From positions 67,435,957 to 67,499,956 of the forward strand of contig NC_092357.1 of assembly GCF_963676685.1 (NCBI RefSeq): DNA of 64,000 bases. The letters run 5' to 3'. This DNA is from Mytilus edulis (taxonomy: Eukaryota > Mollusca > Bivalvia > Mytilida > Mytilidae). Positions 47,552-58,500 of this stretch are shown here, in pieces. Numbering within the stretch: position 1 is the stretch's first letter; the number at the start of each line of letters is the position of its first letter. Position numbers and translations under genes: made by a program. The notes under the pieces were generated by a model. It was not told the DNA's origin. It saw only the letters and a list, made by a program, of their open reading frames with translations, and did not search any database.

Positions 47552-49360
47552 AGGTATAGTGTCCGGCTAGGATCGTGGTTTTTCGAGTGATTCGATACGT
47601 TTTTTTCTAGTGTAGTTCGTGCTTTTTCGAGTGAAAAAAAAACATGCAATAAGGTAGATTAACTGCTAATTTGTAATTATAATAGTTATTTTTTCATGAC
47701 TACCCAACTTATTTTGATCACTATACATGTTTTGATAAAAATAGTCGCACAATTTCCTTTTATAACAAAACAATGATTGTTTATTATTGTCTTGGCTTTT
47801 TCGAAAGCAAATGTGAACTCGTCCGGATTTTTAACAAATAGTTCGGGTTTTTTAAAAGAACATTTTGATAAAAATAAAAGTATTCTTGACCTGAAAAAAT
47901 TATTTTTTCTAGTTTATATCCGTAATCAAGTGAAGGACACTATCATATGTTCTCAACAAATCACAAAACCATATTACTACTGTGGTCAAAATTAACCTTT
48001 TTCAATTTAATTTTATGCGGAAAAGGTTCTACGACAATTTTCCAGTATTAAATTTGAAGTTATTGGATCCTTTATAAAAAGGTCTTTAGAACATAGTGCA
48101 GTGGACTGATAATCTTTTAAGCTTCATTTCATGGTTCTTTTGTTATCATAGCTAATACTATTTTTCGTGGTGAACCCCAGTTTTTTTTATTCGGGACGTA
48201 TTATGATATACCGTTGTCCATCCGTGGTCAGCAAGTCGGAAAAGAACTTATAAACGATAAAACCAATTTACATGAAACTTCGGAGTATTGTTTCAATGTA
48301 TTGAGTTATCCTCCCTCTCTGATAATACAAATTTAAGATTTTACGTACGGACAGTGACGAACGCCAAGTGATGGAAAAATCACACTTGACCCTTTTGGGG
48401 CTAAAAAGGGGTGATATTAAAGTTTTCAGACAATATTTTTAAAGTGCTTTTAGAAGTTTTAACGAAACTATGGTGACTAGTTTAAATAGATTAAGATAAC
48501 CTCTGTTTAGTTTTTCATAAATTTTTTATGACATTGTGAAATTATTTATAGGTTTATATCGCTTGATATCAACTATAGTTATTTAATTTCAATATAATAC
48601 GGCGAGTTTATTCTATTTGAATTAAATAACGAGAGTTGATATCAAACGGTGTCCCATTATCACAAGTTTTTAAACCTATTTGTCTTAATAACGTCTTTTT
48701 TTCTCGTAGAGATAAATAAAACAAATACACGAATCCTTGGTGTAGTATTTGTCACATGAAATATACATCATTGTAACCGTTGAAGGTCATCAATGACTAA
48801 ACGAATAGCCAATGAAATGCCGTAATAGCATCTTATGAATCTGGATAAGCAAATCAAGTTAACGCAGATTTTCGAATCATTTTTCGTGTCACACTCTGTG
48901 CAGTGTGATACGAAAAATGTCTAATCATGCAAGATACTGATTATATGCCACAACAATAAGAGAATGAACTGTAAAACGCTTCTGGCATAGCAGGCGCTCA
49001 TGGCGCAGCTCTTTATAAAAAAACGCAGTAAGAAACCTACTGGACATCAGAGAAGAATCAGAAAATGTTATATTACAAAAAATATTCTAATGCAAGAAGT
49101 CTGCCCCCTGCCGCCACAAAACAAAAACTAAAAGCATGTCTACACACTAAATTTGACCAGTTTTTATTCCCATTTAAAATAGAATTTGAACTAAATTTCA
49201 GAATTATATAGACAGTTCACAACGACGTTTTGTTGGTTTACATTTTTGATCATAATAACTCGTAAAAATGTGGTCGCACTCGAAATAGCCCAATCAAATC
49301 ACTCGAAAAAACCCAATCAAATCACTCGAAAAAACCCAATACTAGTCGGACAATATACCT
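47552..49360. mobile_element. 1.8-kb element with about 40-bp terminal inverted repeats
   Basis: Left end 'aggtatagtgtccggctagg' followed by 'ggtttttcgagtgattcgat'. The right end read in reverse is 'aggtatattgtccgactagt' followed by repeated 'gggttttttcgagtgatttg'. The right arm has about three 24-bp subrepeats (49281-49345). The inside has two hairpins (about 48550-48650 and 48881-48918) and a fragment like the 54-56 kb family ('gccaagtgatggaaaaatca'). Open frames are under 75 codons and show no transposase, so it is non-autonomous. The ends were set by the inverted match; a target duplication was not clear. Confidence 0.75.
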
Positions 49361-50248
49361 ACCGTGAAATAGTTTGTCAAATAGGATTTGTGACATATAC
49401 CTCTTAATTTGAAATATTGCGTTCAATATAAGATAAATCGAACTTGAATTATAACAAACTTATAAAACTTTTAAAACTATCTGACAATTATTCATTTGAT
49501 TTGCTTTGTTAAACATATTTAAGTTCACAAATCTAACAAAAAGTAAATGGCGTTGAACCTTTGCTCTTTTTAATTTGTTTTTTGTCCGGCTCAGTTCGTC
49601 ATATACTTTTTCTTGGTTTACGATCTTCTAATGCTGCTAAGGCTGGATACGGGTATTTTATCGGCGAACCGGTGTTGCCAACCGGTGGTGCTCAATTATG
49701 GGTCACACTTTGACAATCGAACTTTTGTAACATCTTATCTTATCCTTACCATACATATAGTTATATTCAAATAGGCAAATAATTTGCATAGTTTTATTGA
49801 AGTTTATAATAAATATAAATTGACAATGGATATGGCAATGGCTACAACGCAATAGCAGTGGTTTAGATTTATGATTGACCAAAATTGCACTTCCCCTCAT
49901 AAAGTCACGACGTTCTCAATCACAACCGATTCCCTCAGGCATGAAAGACTGAAAATTGGCAGTTTTTAGATTTATTAAAAGTCGAGCAACTTCGGACAGC
50001 GTACACATCGCCCAAAACGACATTCAATTATGTTTACAGAACTAGATTTGAACTTGTACGTTAATTGAATCATCTCAAAATTTAAATGTCATTTGTTTGC
50101 GGCAATTACTCATCGGACGATTAATTTTGAAGAAGTTTTACTCCGTGTCCAACAGTAAATGATACGTGTGTCTCTTCATTAAAGTATTCACCACAGCACA
50201 GCATTCTTCGATTTTCAATATTTTGATCAGTTGAATTGGAAAATCATT

Positions 50249-50498
50249 GGTATTAAAGAGATAATCGTGACTGGAATTACGACTATCCCAAAACAGCAAT
50301 TTTCAAAGCGCTTAGACAATTCCAGTGCACCGTTTCGATTCCAATATGATGTAATAGTATAGAAAAACCTTGCATCTAAGTAAACTATTGACAAAAACAT
50401 ACTACATTTGAGAAAAATGACAGTTAAGATTTTACCTATATCTGCCGTCGCCATATTGAGATAATCGTAATTCAAGTTACGATTATCTCTTTAATACC
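50249..50498. mobile_element. 250-bp MITE-like element with perfect 20-bp inverted ends
   Basis: 'ggtattaaagagataatcgt' at 50249-50268 and its exact complement at 50479-50498. The inside is A/T-rich with another near-palindrome of gataatcgt. The 82-codon minus-strand open frame over it is a by-product. Confidence 0.85.
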
Positions 50499-51189
50499 AG
50501 TGAAAATGGCGATTGAGAAATGTACATACCATTCGAACTAGTGACCATTAATCCGCTCAAGCGTAATCGGAAAATCCTCCCTCGGTTTTCACGTGTATTA
50601 CCAGCCGTGTTTGTTGTGTTTTGTTCTGTAGTTTTTTTTCTTTGGTAATGATACCACATACTTCCTTCCTGTATCTAATATATAGGTTGCCTTTGTATCA
50701 TAATTTTCTATTGTTGGGTTTTGTAGCTGTTGATCAGTTTAAATAGTTGAATACTTTAATTTTAATATCATCAGCACTGAATTAACTGAACTTTCCTTAT
50801 GTTCACATTTAAAATTGTATAAGTAGTTTTTATGATTTAAAAGTATGCGTTTTGTAAAATTATTCGCCTATTTTACTGAAACTCAAACGTTTATTACAGA
50901 GTAAAATGGTTCTAGACGGAAAGATAATAGATATATTAAATGTAAAATAGCAACTATGATATCAGGACTCCGAAAACGGAATATAGTATCGCTTTGTATC
51001 GCTTTCGCGAAATCAATTTCGCAAACTCGACAAAAAGCTCATCAAATAATTATGATAAGGGGTTAATTTGTAATTTAAACTGGCAATAATCGCAATATTT
51101 TCTTTATTAGAACTAATATAACTTTCTGTATATTATTTAAACATCTGTGAAATAGATGACAATACAAATGTTCCAATTATTGTGACTAT

Positions 51190-51440
51190 AATCACGTGCC
51201 CTTTCCCCCGAATGTGAACTACCGAAAAAAACTAATCACAGAGTTTGTACTATCATGCATGACCAACACGACGATTGCCTCATGTTAAGCAAGGTCTGCT
51301 TCCCCTTTCGGAGACCTGAGACCACCCTCAGTTGGTGGTGTAGTTCGTGGTGCTGATTCTTTGGTTATCTATGTTATGATTTGTTCAGTGTTGTTTGTTT
51401 GTCTTTTTCTTTGATACGAAGGCGTTGTTTTCGACTAGGA
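51190..51440 (+). repeat. Retroelement tail, diverged
   Basis: 'gccctttcccccgaatgtga', 'accaacacgacgattgcctc', 'gcaaggtctgcttccccttt' and 'gttcgtggtgctgattcttt' match the family tail. Confidence 0.6.
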
Positions 51441-51524
51441 GTAATTTAGGAATGAAGCGCATTTACATATTTTTGCATGACTTTTATTCCGTAAAAAAAT
51501 AATCTCTTGTTTATAATGTCAAAT

Positions 51525-51785
51525 CAGTATAAAACAGCGATTCCGTGGTTTTATATACTGATCTTGAATCTCGCTATTCTATCATTTAGAAAGACACTAT
51601 TTTGTATAAGATCGCTGTTATATACTGATCTTGAAATTAGCCCTTTATCATTCAGAAAGACACTATTTTATATAGATACGATGTTATATACTGCTCTTGG
51701 ATCTAGCCCTTCTATCATTTAGAAAGACGCTATTTTGTATAGGATCGCTGTTATATACTGATGTTGAATCTAGCCCTTTTAGTCC
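51525..51785. repeat. Tandem repeat, about 70-bp unit, 3-4 copies
   Basis: The unit has 'tatatactgatcttgaa', 'agccctt..atcattt' and 'agaaagacactattttgtat', recurring near 51550, 51625, 51690 and 51750 with a few changes. A plus-strand open frame through it simply reflects the repeat. Confidence 0.85.
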
Positions 51786-52266
51786 GATAAATTTATTTCA
51801 TCCATGGTTTAAGGTTAAAAAACGTTATCCTAAATTATTATGAGTTAACCTTTTAAAAAAGTCTTTTTTATGCTTTCATTGGTTTTAAATCGAAATTTAG
51901 AAGGTGTTTTTATTTTTTTTAAGGAATAGACAATCTACTGTCTATTGGTTTAATCCATGTGAAATTAGTAGGTCAATTCCAAAACAGTATATATTTAATA
52001 AAATAATAATTTTAACTCTTACAAATTTGACCATGATCATTTCCAGTGACTACATAATCTGTTGGACATATTTCAATTCCTTTCTTTACTTTAATCAATG
52101 CAACATCTATACTTGTAGATCCACAATAACCGTTTTAAAAAGCAATGTATCGTGTCTTTCCACATACGTATGCAGATGGCTTTCATATCCTTTTGTGATG
52201 AGCTTACCAAATTAAGGATGGCCTACATGAGGTTAACAGAAAAGAGAGTAAAAGTGCAGAATATCG

Positions 52267-52562
52267 GTAAATTTAAATACTGTGCAATTGAATATTTCTT
52301 GCTTTTGCGCAAAACTGTGCAATTGAAAATTCTTGCTATTGCGTGATATTGTGCAATGAGATATTTCTTGCTATTGCCCAATACTGTGCACTTGAAGATT
52401 TTTTGCTATTGCACAATACTCTGCAATTAAAGATTTCTTGCTATTGCGCAATACTGTGCAATTGAAAATTTCTTGTTAATTGCACAATACTGTGCAATTG
52501 AAGATTTCTTGCTATTGCGGAATACTGTGCAATTGAAAATTTCTTGTTATTGCACAATACTT
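52267..52562. repeat. Tandem array, about 37-bp unit, 8 copies
   Basis: The unit is roughly 'attgcgcaatactgtgcaat' plus 'tgaaaatttcttgct'. The first 20 bases are close to a palindrome (attgc..gcaat). Copies differ at scattered bases, mostly alternating gaaaat and gaagat. The array leads directly into the repeat at 52563. Confidence 0.9.
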
Positions 52563-53585
52563 AAAATAAAGATTTTGGACCCCGATTTTGACCAACTTGC
52601 GAATTGAAAACTTGGCCCATAATCAAAAATATAAGAACATGTATAGATTCAGCATATCAAAGAACCCCAAAGAATTCATTTTTTGTTAAAATCAAGCTAA
52701 GTTTAATTTTGGACTCTTTGGACCTTAATGTAGATCAATTTGAAAACAGGACCAAAAATTAAGAATCTGAATACACGACTGAATTTGGCATATCAAAGAA
52801 CCCCAATTATTCATTTTTTTATGAAATCAAACAAAGTTTAATTTTGGACCCTTTTTGCCCCTAATTCGTCGGGAACAAAACTCCCAAAATCACGCCAAAC
52901 CTTCCTTTTGTGGTCATAAATTTGTGTTAAAATTTCATAGATTTCTATTAACTTATACTAAAGTTATTGTGCAAAAACCAAGAAAAATGTTTTTTTGGGT
53001 CCTGTTTTTGGCCCCAAATTCCTAAACTGTTGGGACTAAAACTCCTAAAATCAATCCGAACCTTCCTTTTATGGTCATAAACCTTTTCATAGATTTCTAT
53101 TTACTTTTACTAAAGTTAGAGTGCGAAAACCAAATGTCTTCGGACGACAACGACTTCGATGACGCCAACGTGATATCAATATACGACTACAAAATTTTCA
53201 TCGTAGAAAAACGGTAAAATTTCCTTAAAAATGACCAATTAAGGGGCATAAATCCAACATCGTCTGAAAATTGATAGGTATATAGATCTTGACTTGATTA
53301 ACAATTTAATCCAGTCATATTTGTTCTAAAGGCTTTGGTTTCAGAGTTATAAGCCAAAATCTACACTTTACCCCTATGTTCTATTTTTAGCCATGGTGGC
53401 CATCTTGTTTGGTTCACCAACTCACGCCACACATTTCCAAACTAGATACTCCAATGATGATTGTGGTCAAGTTTGATTTGAATTGGCCCAGTAGTTTCAG
53501 AGGAGAAGATTTTTGTAAAAGTTAACGACGCCGGACGACGATGACGACGGCCGCAAGAGGCCAAGTGATGAGAAAACTGAGAAAA
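52563..53585. repeat. Repeat related to the 54-56 kb element
   Basis: Blocks 'catatcaaagaaccccaa', 'ccttccttttgtggtcataa', 'gctttggtttcagagttata', 'agccatggtggccatcttgt', 'cagtagtttcagaggagaag' and the GACGACG-rich end with 'gccaagtgatgag'. The second half matches the unit repeated three times in 54.6-56.1 kb. Confidence 0.75.
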
Positions 53586-54199
53586 TCGCATGAAGTCCAA
53601 AAAGACAGATCAAAAGGGTACGTGTCTACTACTATGCATGCAAAGGAACAAATGCATCTGTAATAAATTGTGTAACTGCTTATAATGAACTATAATGTTT
53701 AAGGATGCTTAAATGCCTTTTTATTCATCAAATGCCGGTTTTTATGTATCCAGTTTGTGAATCAAGGATTTCAAGTTTTATGACACACCCACTCATGAAA
53801 GAAGGATCAGTAAGTGATGTCTGTGGGCAGATCTGATTCGTTTTAATGGAAAAATACCGTAATATACGATATCGTTTGTTCGAATACAAATAGTTGAAAA
53901 TATATTAAACTTTTATCTTTCCTTATTTAACAACACCAAGTAAATTTGAAATTAGTGAAATCAATCCTTGCAAAGTATGCAATCAGGACTAAAAGCGTAG
54001 AAAAATAAATAAGTTGGTTTACAGTTGGCTGCAAACTTGCATCTAAAAAATCAGGATATTGAGGTCACAAGTCTTTTTTGTATTGATATATACTTTATAG
54101 TTCACCCTCTACAACAAGAATTCAATCCAAAAGCTTAACATGATGATATTCCTCAGGTAATCTATATGCAGTTTGCTATATATAAAGGGAACTAGAGGC

Positions 54200-56172
54200 T
54201 CTTAAGAGCCTGTGTCGCTCACCTTGGTGTATGTGCACATTAAATAAAGGCAACAGTAGTATACCGCTGTTCAAAACTCATAAATCCATGGACAAAAAAC
54301 AAAATCGGGGTAACAAACTAAAACCGAGGGAAACGCATTAAATATAAGAGGAGAACAACGACGCAACACCGAAACGCAACACACACAGAAACGGACCACA
54401 TTAAACAAAGGAAACAGATGGATTCATGACAAAATTGTGTGATGGTGATTTGTTTGTAGATTATACTTTACTGATCATTCTTGTTACTTACCATTTTCTC
54501 TATCTGTAATAAACTTCCCCCCTTAGTTGTAGATGAAAATACTTTGTAAAAAATTAACAAAATTTACCAAATTCATGAAAATTGTTAAAAATTGACTAAA
54601 AAGGGCAATTACTCCTTAAGGGGTCAACTGACCGTCTTGGTCATGTTGACTTATTTGTAGTTCTTAATTTGCTGAACATTATTGCTGTTTACAGTTTATC
54701 TCTATCTATAATAGTATTCAAAATAATGATCAAAAACAGATAAATTTCTTTAAAAATTACCAATTGGTTTGAGGGGGGGGGGAAGCAACCCAACAACCAG
54801 TTGTCCAATTCATCTGTAAATTTCAGGGCAGATAGGTAACTACAAGATGAACAATTTTACCTCATGTCAAATTTGCTCTAAATGCTTTGGTTTTTGAGTT
54901 ATAAGCCAAAAACTGCATTTTATCCCTATGTTCTATTTTAAGCCATGGCGGCCATCTTCGTTGGTTGGCCGGGTCACATCACACATTTTTTAAACAAAAT
55001 GCCCCAAAGATGATTGTGGCCAAGTTTGGATTAATTTGACCCAGCAGTTTCAGAGGACAAGATTTTTGTAAAATATATATAAGATTTACGAAAAATGGTT
55101 TAAAATTGGCTTTAAAGGGCAATAACTCCTAAAAAAGTCAACTGATCATTTTGGTCATGTTGACTTATTTGTAAATCTTACTTTGCTGAACATTATTGCT
55201 TTTTACAGTTTATCTCTATCTATAATAGTATCAAGATAATAACCAAAAACAGCAAAATTTCCCTAAAATTACCAATACAGGGGCAGCAACCCAACAACAG
55301 GTTGTCCAATTCATCTGAAAATTTCAGGGCAGATAGATCTTGACCTGATAAACAAATTTACCACGTATCAGATTTGCTCTAAATGCTTTGGTTTTTGAGT
55401 TACTAGCCAAAAACTGCATTTTACCCCTATGTTCTATTTTTAGATATGGCGGCCATATTGGTTAATTTGACGGGTCACGCCACACATTTTTTAAACTAGA
55501 TACCCTAATGATGATTGTGTCCAAGATTGTCTGAATTTGGCCCAGAAGTTTCAGAGGACAAGATTTTTGTAAAAGATATATCAGATTTACGAAAAATGGT
55601 TAATAATTGACTTTAAAGAGCAATAACTCCTAAAGGGGTCAACTGACCATTTTGGTCATGTTGACTTATTTGTAAATCTTACTTTGCTGAACATTATTGC
55701 TTCTAACAGTTTAACTCTATCTATAATAGTATTCAAGTTAATAAATAAAAACAGCAAAATTTCCCTAAAATTACCAATTCAGGGGCAGCAACCCAACAGG
55801 TTGTCCGATTCATCTGAAAATTGCAGGGCAGATAGATCTTGACCTGATTAACAATTTTACCCAATGTCAGATTTGCTCTAAAAGCTTTGGTTGTTGAGTT
55901 ATAAGCCAAAAACTGCATTTTACCCCTATGTTCTATTTTTAGCCATGGCGGCCATCTTGGTTGGTTTGACGGGTCACGCCACACATTTTTTGAACTAGAT
56001 ACCCCAATGATGATTGTGTAAAAGTTTGGTTTAATTTGGCCCAGTAGTTTCAGAGGAGAAGATTTTTGTAAAAGTTAACGACGACGGACGACGACGACGA
56101 CGACGGACGACGGACGACGGACGCCAAGTGATGAAAAAAGGCTCACTTGGCCCTACGGGCCAGGTGAGCTAA
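54200..56172. mobile_element. 2-kb inverted-end element with three ~500-bp internal repeats
   Basis: The left end has 'tcgctcacctt' (54215-54225) and the right end 'ccaggtgagct' (56160-56170), inverted. Internal units recur at about 500-bp spacing; the marker 'atggcggccat' is near 54944, 55445 and 55944. Each unit carries 'gggcagcaacccaacaac', 'gttgtccaattcatctg' and 'gtttcagaggacaagatttt'. The right end is GACGACGAC-rich. A family-C copy (54243-54420) is inserted just inside the left end. No transposase. Open frames, such as the 83-codon one at 55733-55984, are incidental. Confidence 0.8.
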
Positions 56173-57346
56173 AAAAGTATTAATAAAAGATTGCAAGAGG
56201 TACACGTCAGTAACACCGAATGGCACACAATATAGAATACTTAATGATGATAATTAAGTATGCAATGATATACTAGTGCTAATTAATCAAGAAATGGAAG
56301 TTACAGAGTCTTTCAAGTATTGCTGTAAATCAAAATCCTTGTTCAATTTGATTTACCCAAAATAAGGACATTGTGTGAGGAATTTGGTTATGATGCTCTG
56401 GAATATTGTATCTATTAGTCCTCCAAAACTGTAGGTTTGAGAGTATTGAATGACAGTTTATTTTTCTAGAAACCAGCTATACACAATTAAACCACTGTCA
56501 TACAACACAGGTAAATAGATGTGATGTGATGACTGCAACTTCTAAGAACAGTAAGGGAAAAGTTCAAAAGTACCTACAATAGTGGGAAGAATTTCATAAA
56601 AGTGGACAATAATCAACTGAATGTTGTGCAGTATGAAATAATAATACCAAGAGCAAACTTAAAATTTCATTGACCAACCCCTATTTAATCGTATTTCATA
56701 TATATTCAGTGACTGGTGGACAAGCAGTATGTCAAAAGGAGAGGACTGTGCCAGCTCATGTTTTGATATGCTATTTAGAAGAAGTCAATCAGCAACCATT
56801 CAAGAAAAAATATTAACCACATTTACTTTTTCGTGCTATTTTTTGTTTGTTAATCTTGTCAATATCTAATTCTGATTAAAGTTTCAGCATCACTTGTCAA
56901 AAACTCTTGTATTCAAAAGACAGGAAACATTCAAAGCAATGCATTAAAGAAAAAGTGATACCCATTGATGTATATATCAAGAAATTATTCTCCATCCTGA
57001 TTGTGACAGTAACATTATAAGTTTGATTTCAATCATTTGTCCTGCTAATAAATGTTACCAATATAAGGCTACATATAAAATCACTGAAATCTGTATATCA
57101 CAAGGATCAAAGTTAAAACTTTCTTTCAGTGAACTGTCTTTTATTTCATGTTTAACCATACTGAAGAATTCTATAGCACTTACAGATATGGTTATTACAA
57201 GGCTAATGCAACTACAAGTAAGACAAAAACCTTCAATAGAAACACTTTTTATTGTCTCGGTTTTTTGACCAGCTATAAATAGCAGTTTGTGAACCCTACA
57301 TATTTTCAATATCAGATGAATACAGTTTTGAAGCTCATACATAACA

Positions 57347-58027
57347 TACCATATTGTTGTCCGTGGCATCGACTAGTTTCCGAATTTCATTAGATTTTTT
57401 AAATCAAAAACGCTTGCTTGTTTGGTATCTGACCCAAATCTAAAAATTCTAATAAAATTAAATTAAAATTGTGTTTTGCTTTTTCTTAAATAAAATTCTC
57501 CATTAAAACCAATCTTTGATTTTTTTCGGCACATATATTTCTGGATTGACATAATTCTATCTCCTTTACTATCAAACAACTTTTGATATTTGAGGCAAAT
57601 TATAACAAGAATGCATGTATATGTCTATAGTTTAGCATACATCCATTTAAGGATGAATTTCTAAACCAGTAGGGGAAGTGTAACATTCCACACAGTAATT
57701 TATATAGCTAAGTTGGTAGTTCATTAACTACTGAATAAAATTTATCTAATAAAAAAATATTTTATGTAATATTTGCTGAATATTATATTTTATATTTTTA
57801 ATGTCTCAATTTTATTTCCTTTGCATGATATTGCCTGCAAATCCTGAATAAATATTAATCATAAAAAACAAATATACTCCAAGTTATTCAGTAATAAAAT
57901 GTATGCTGGAAATTTGGGCTTATGTCGTGAGTGCATGGTAAGATTTCTAATTTTGAAAAATCATAGTCAAGGAAAGATAACTCTATCTAATAATAATCGT
58001 GACAACCCCACTGACAACAATATGGTA
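57347..58027. mobile_element. 680-bp element with TA-flanked inverted ends
   Basis: Left end 'taccatattgttgtccgtgg' and right end 'ccactgacaacaatatggta' are inverted with one mismatch in 20. The outermost TA at both sides could be the duplicated target, as in mariner-type elements. The inside has no transposase frame. Confidence 0.6.
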
Positions 58028-58299
58028 AGTTAAAATCTTACACACTGTTCTCCTGATAACAGTTTACTTTTAACACACTCCTATACATAAAATACACATA
58101 CATACACCTTGTACACACATACACACAAATAAATACACAATAATTTCTACATAATTTCTAGATCAGAGTCTTTATACAAAGTTTTAGATATCACATTTAG
58201 TTTTTTTTAAATGTTAAAATTATTGTAAAAAAGATTTTTCTAACAGTCTTTACAAACAAATGTACAAAAATAAACAACCACATGTTTATAGGAGTTCTG

Positions 58300-58500
58300 T
58301 ACTCAGATAGTTATATACTCAGAAACCCTAGTTTTACTTATTACATCACCCCAAAATCTACTTGAATGAAAAATAAACCATATTTTTGGTTGACAGGCAC
58401 CCATTACTCAGATAGTTTTAAAATCAGAAACCCAAGTTTACTTATAACATCACCTCAAAATCTACTGGAATGAAAAACAATGTTTTTGGTTATGAGGTAA
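58300..58500. repeat. Diverged tandem duplication, about 105-bp unit
   Basis: 'actcagatagtt..tcagaaaccc', 'ttac..acatcacc..aaaatctact' and 'gaatgaaaaa' appear at 58301 and again at 58406. Confidence 0.8.

Noticed and set aside
47376..47570. 64-codon plus-strand frame (KVQQQATAELLPMLAQCPYH)
   Set aside because: It looks somewhat protein-like, but there is no family match or clear splice pair, and its end runs into the inverted-repeat element starting at 47552.
52267..52562. Regular repeats suggestive of a CRISPR array
   Set aside because: Units follow each other without unique spacers and the host DNA is eukaryotic; it is a tandem repeat.
55733..55984. 83-codon minus-strand open frame
   Set aside because: It falls in one of three copies of a ~500-bp non-coding unit; the other copies do not keep the frame.
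57985..58020. Possible small plus-strand exon ending ATATG|GTAAGT
   Set aside because: The same end occurs inverted at 57347, so it is better explained as the end of an inverted-repeat element.
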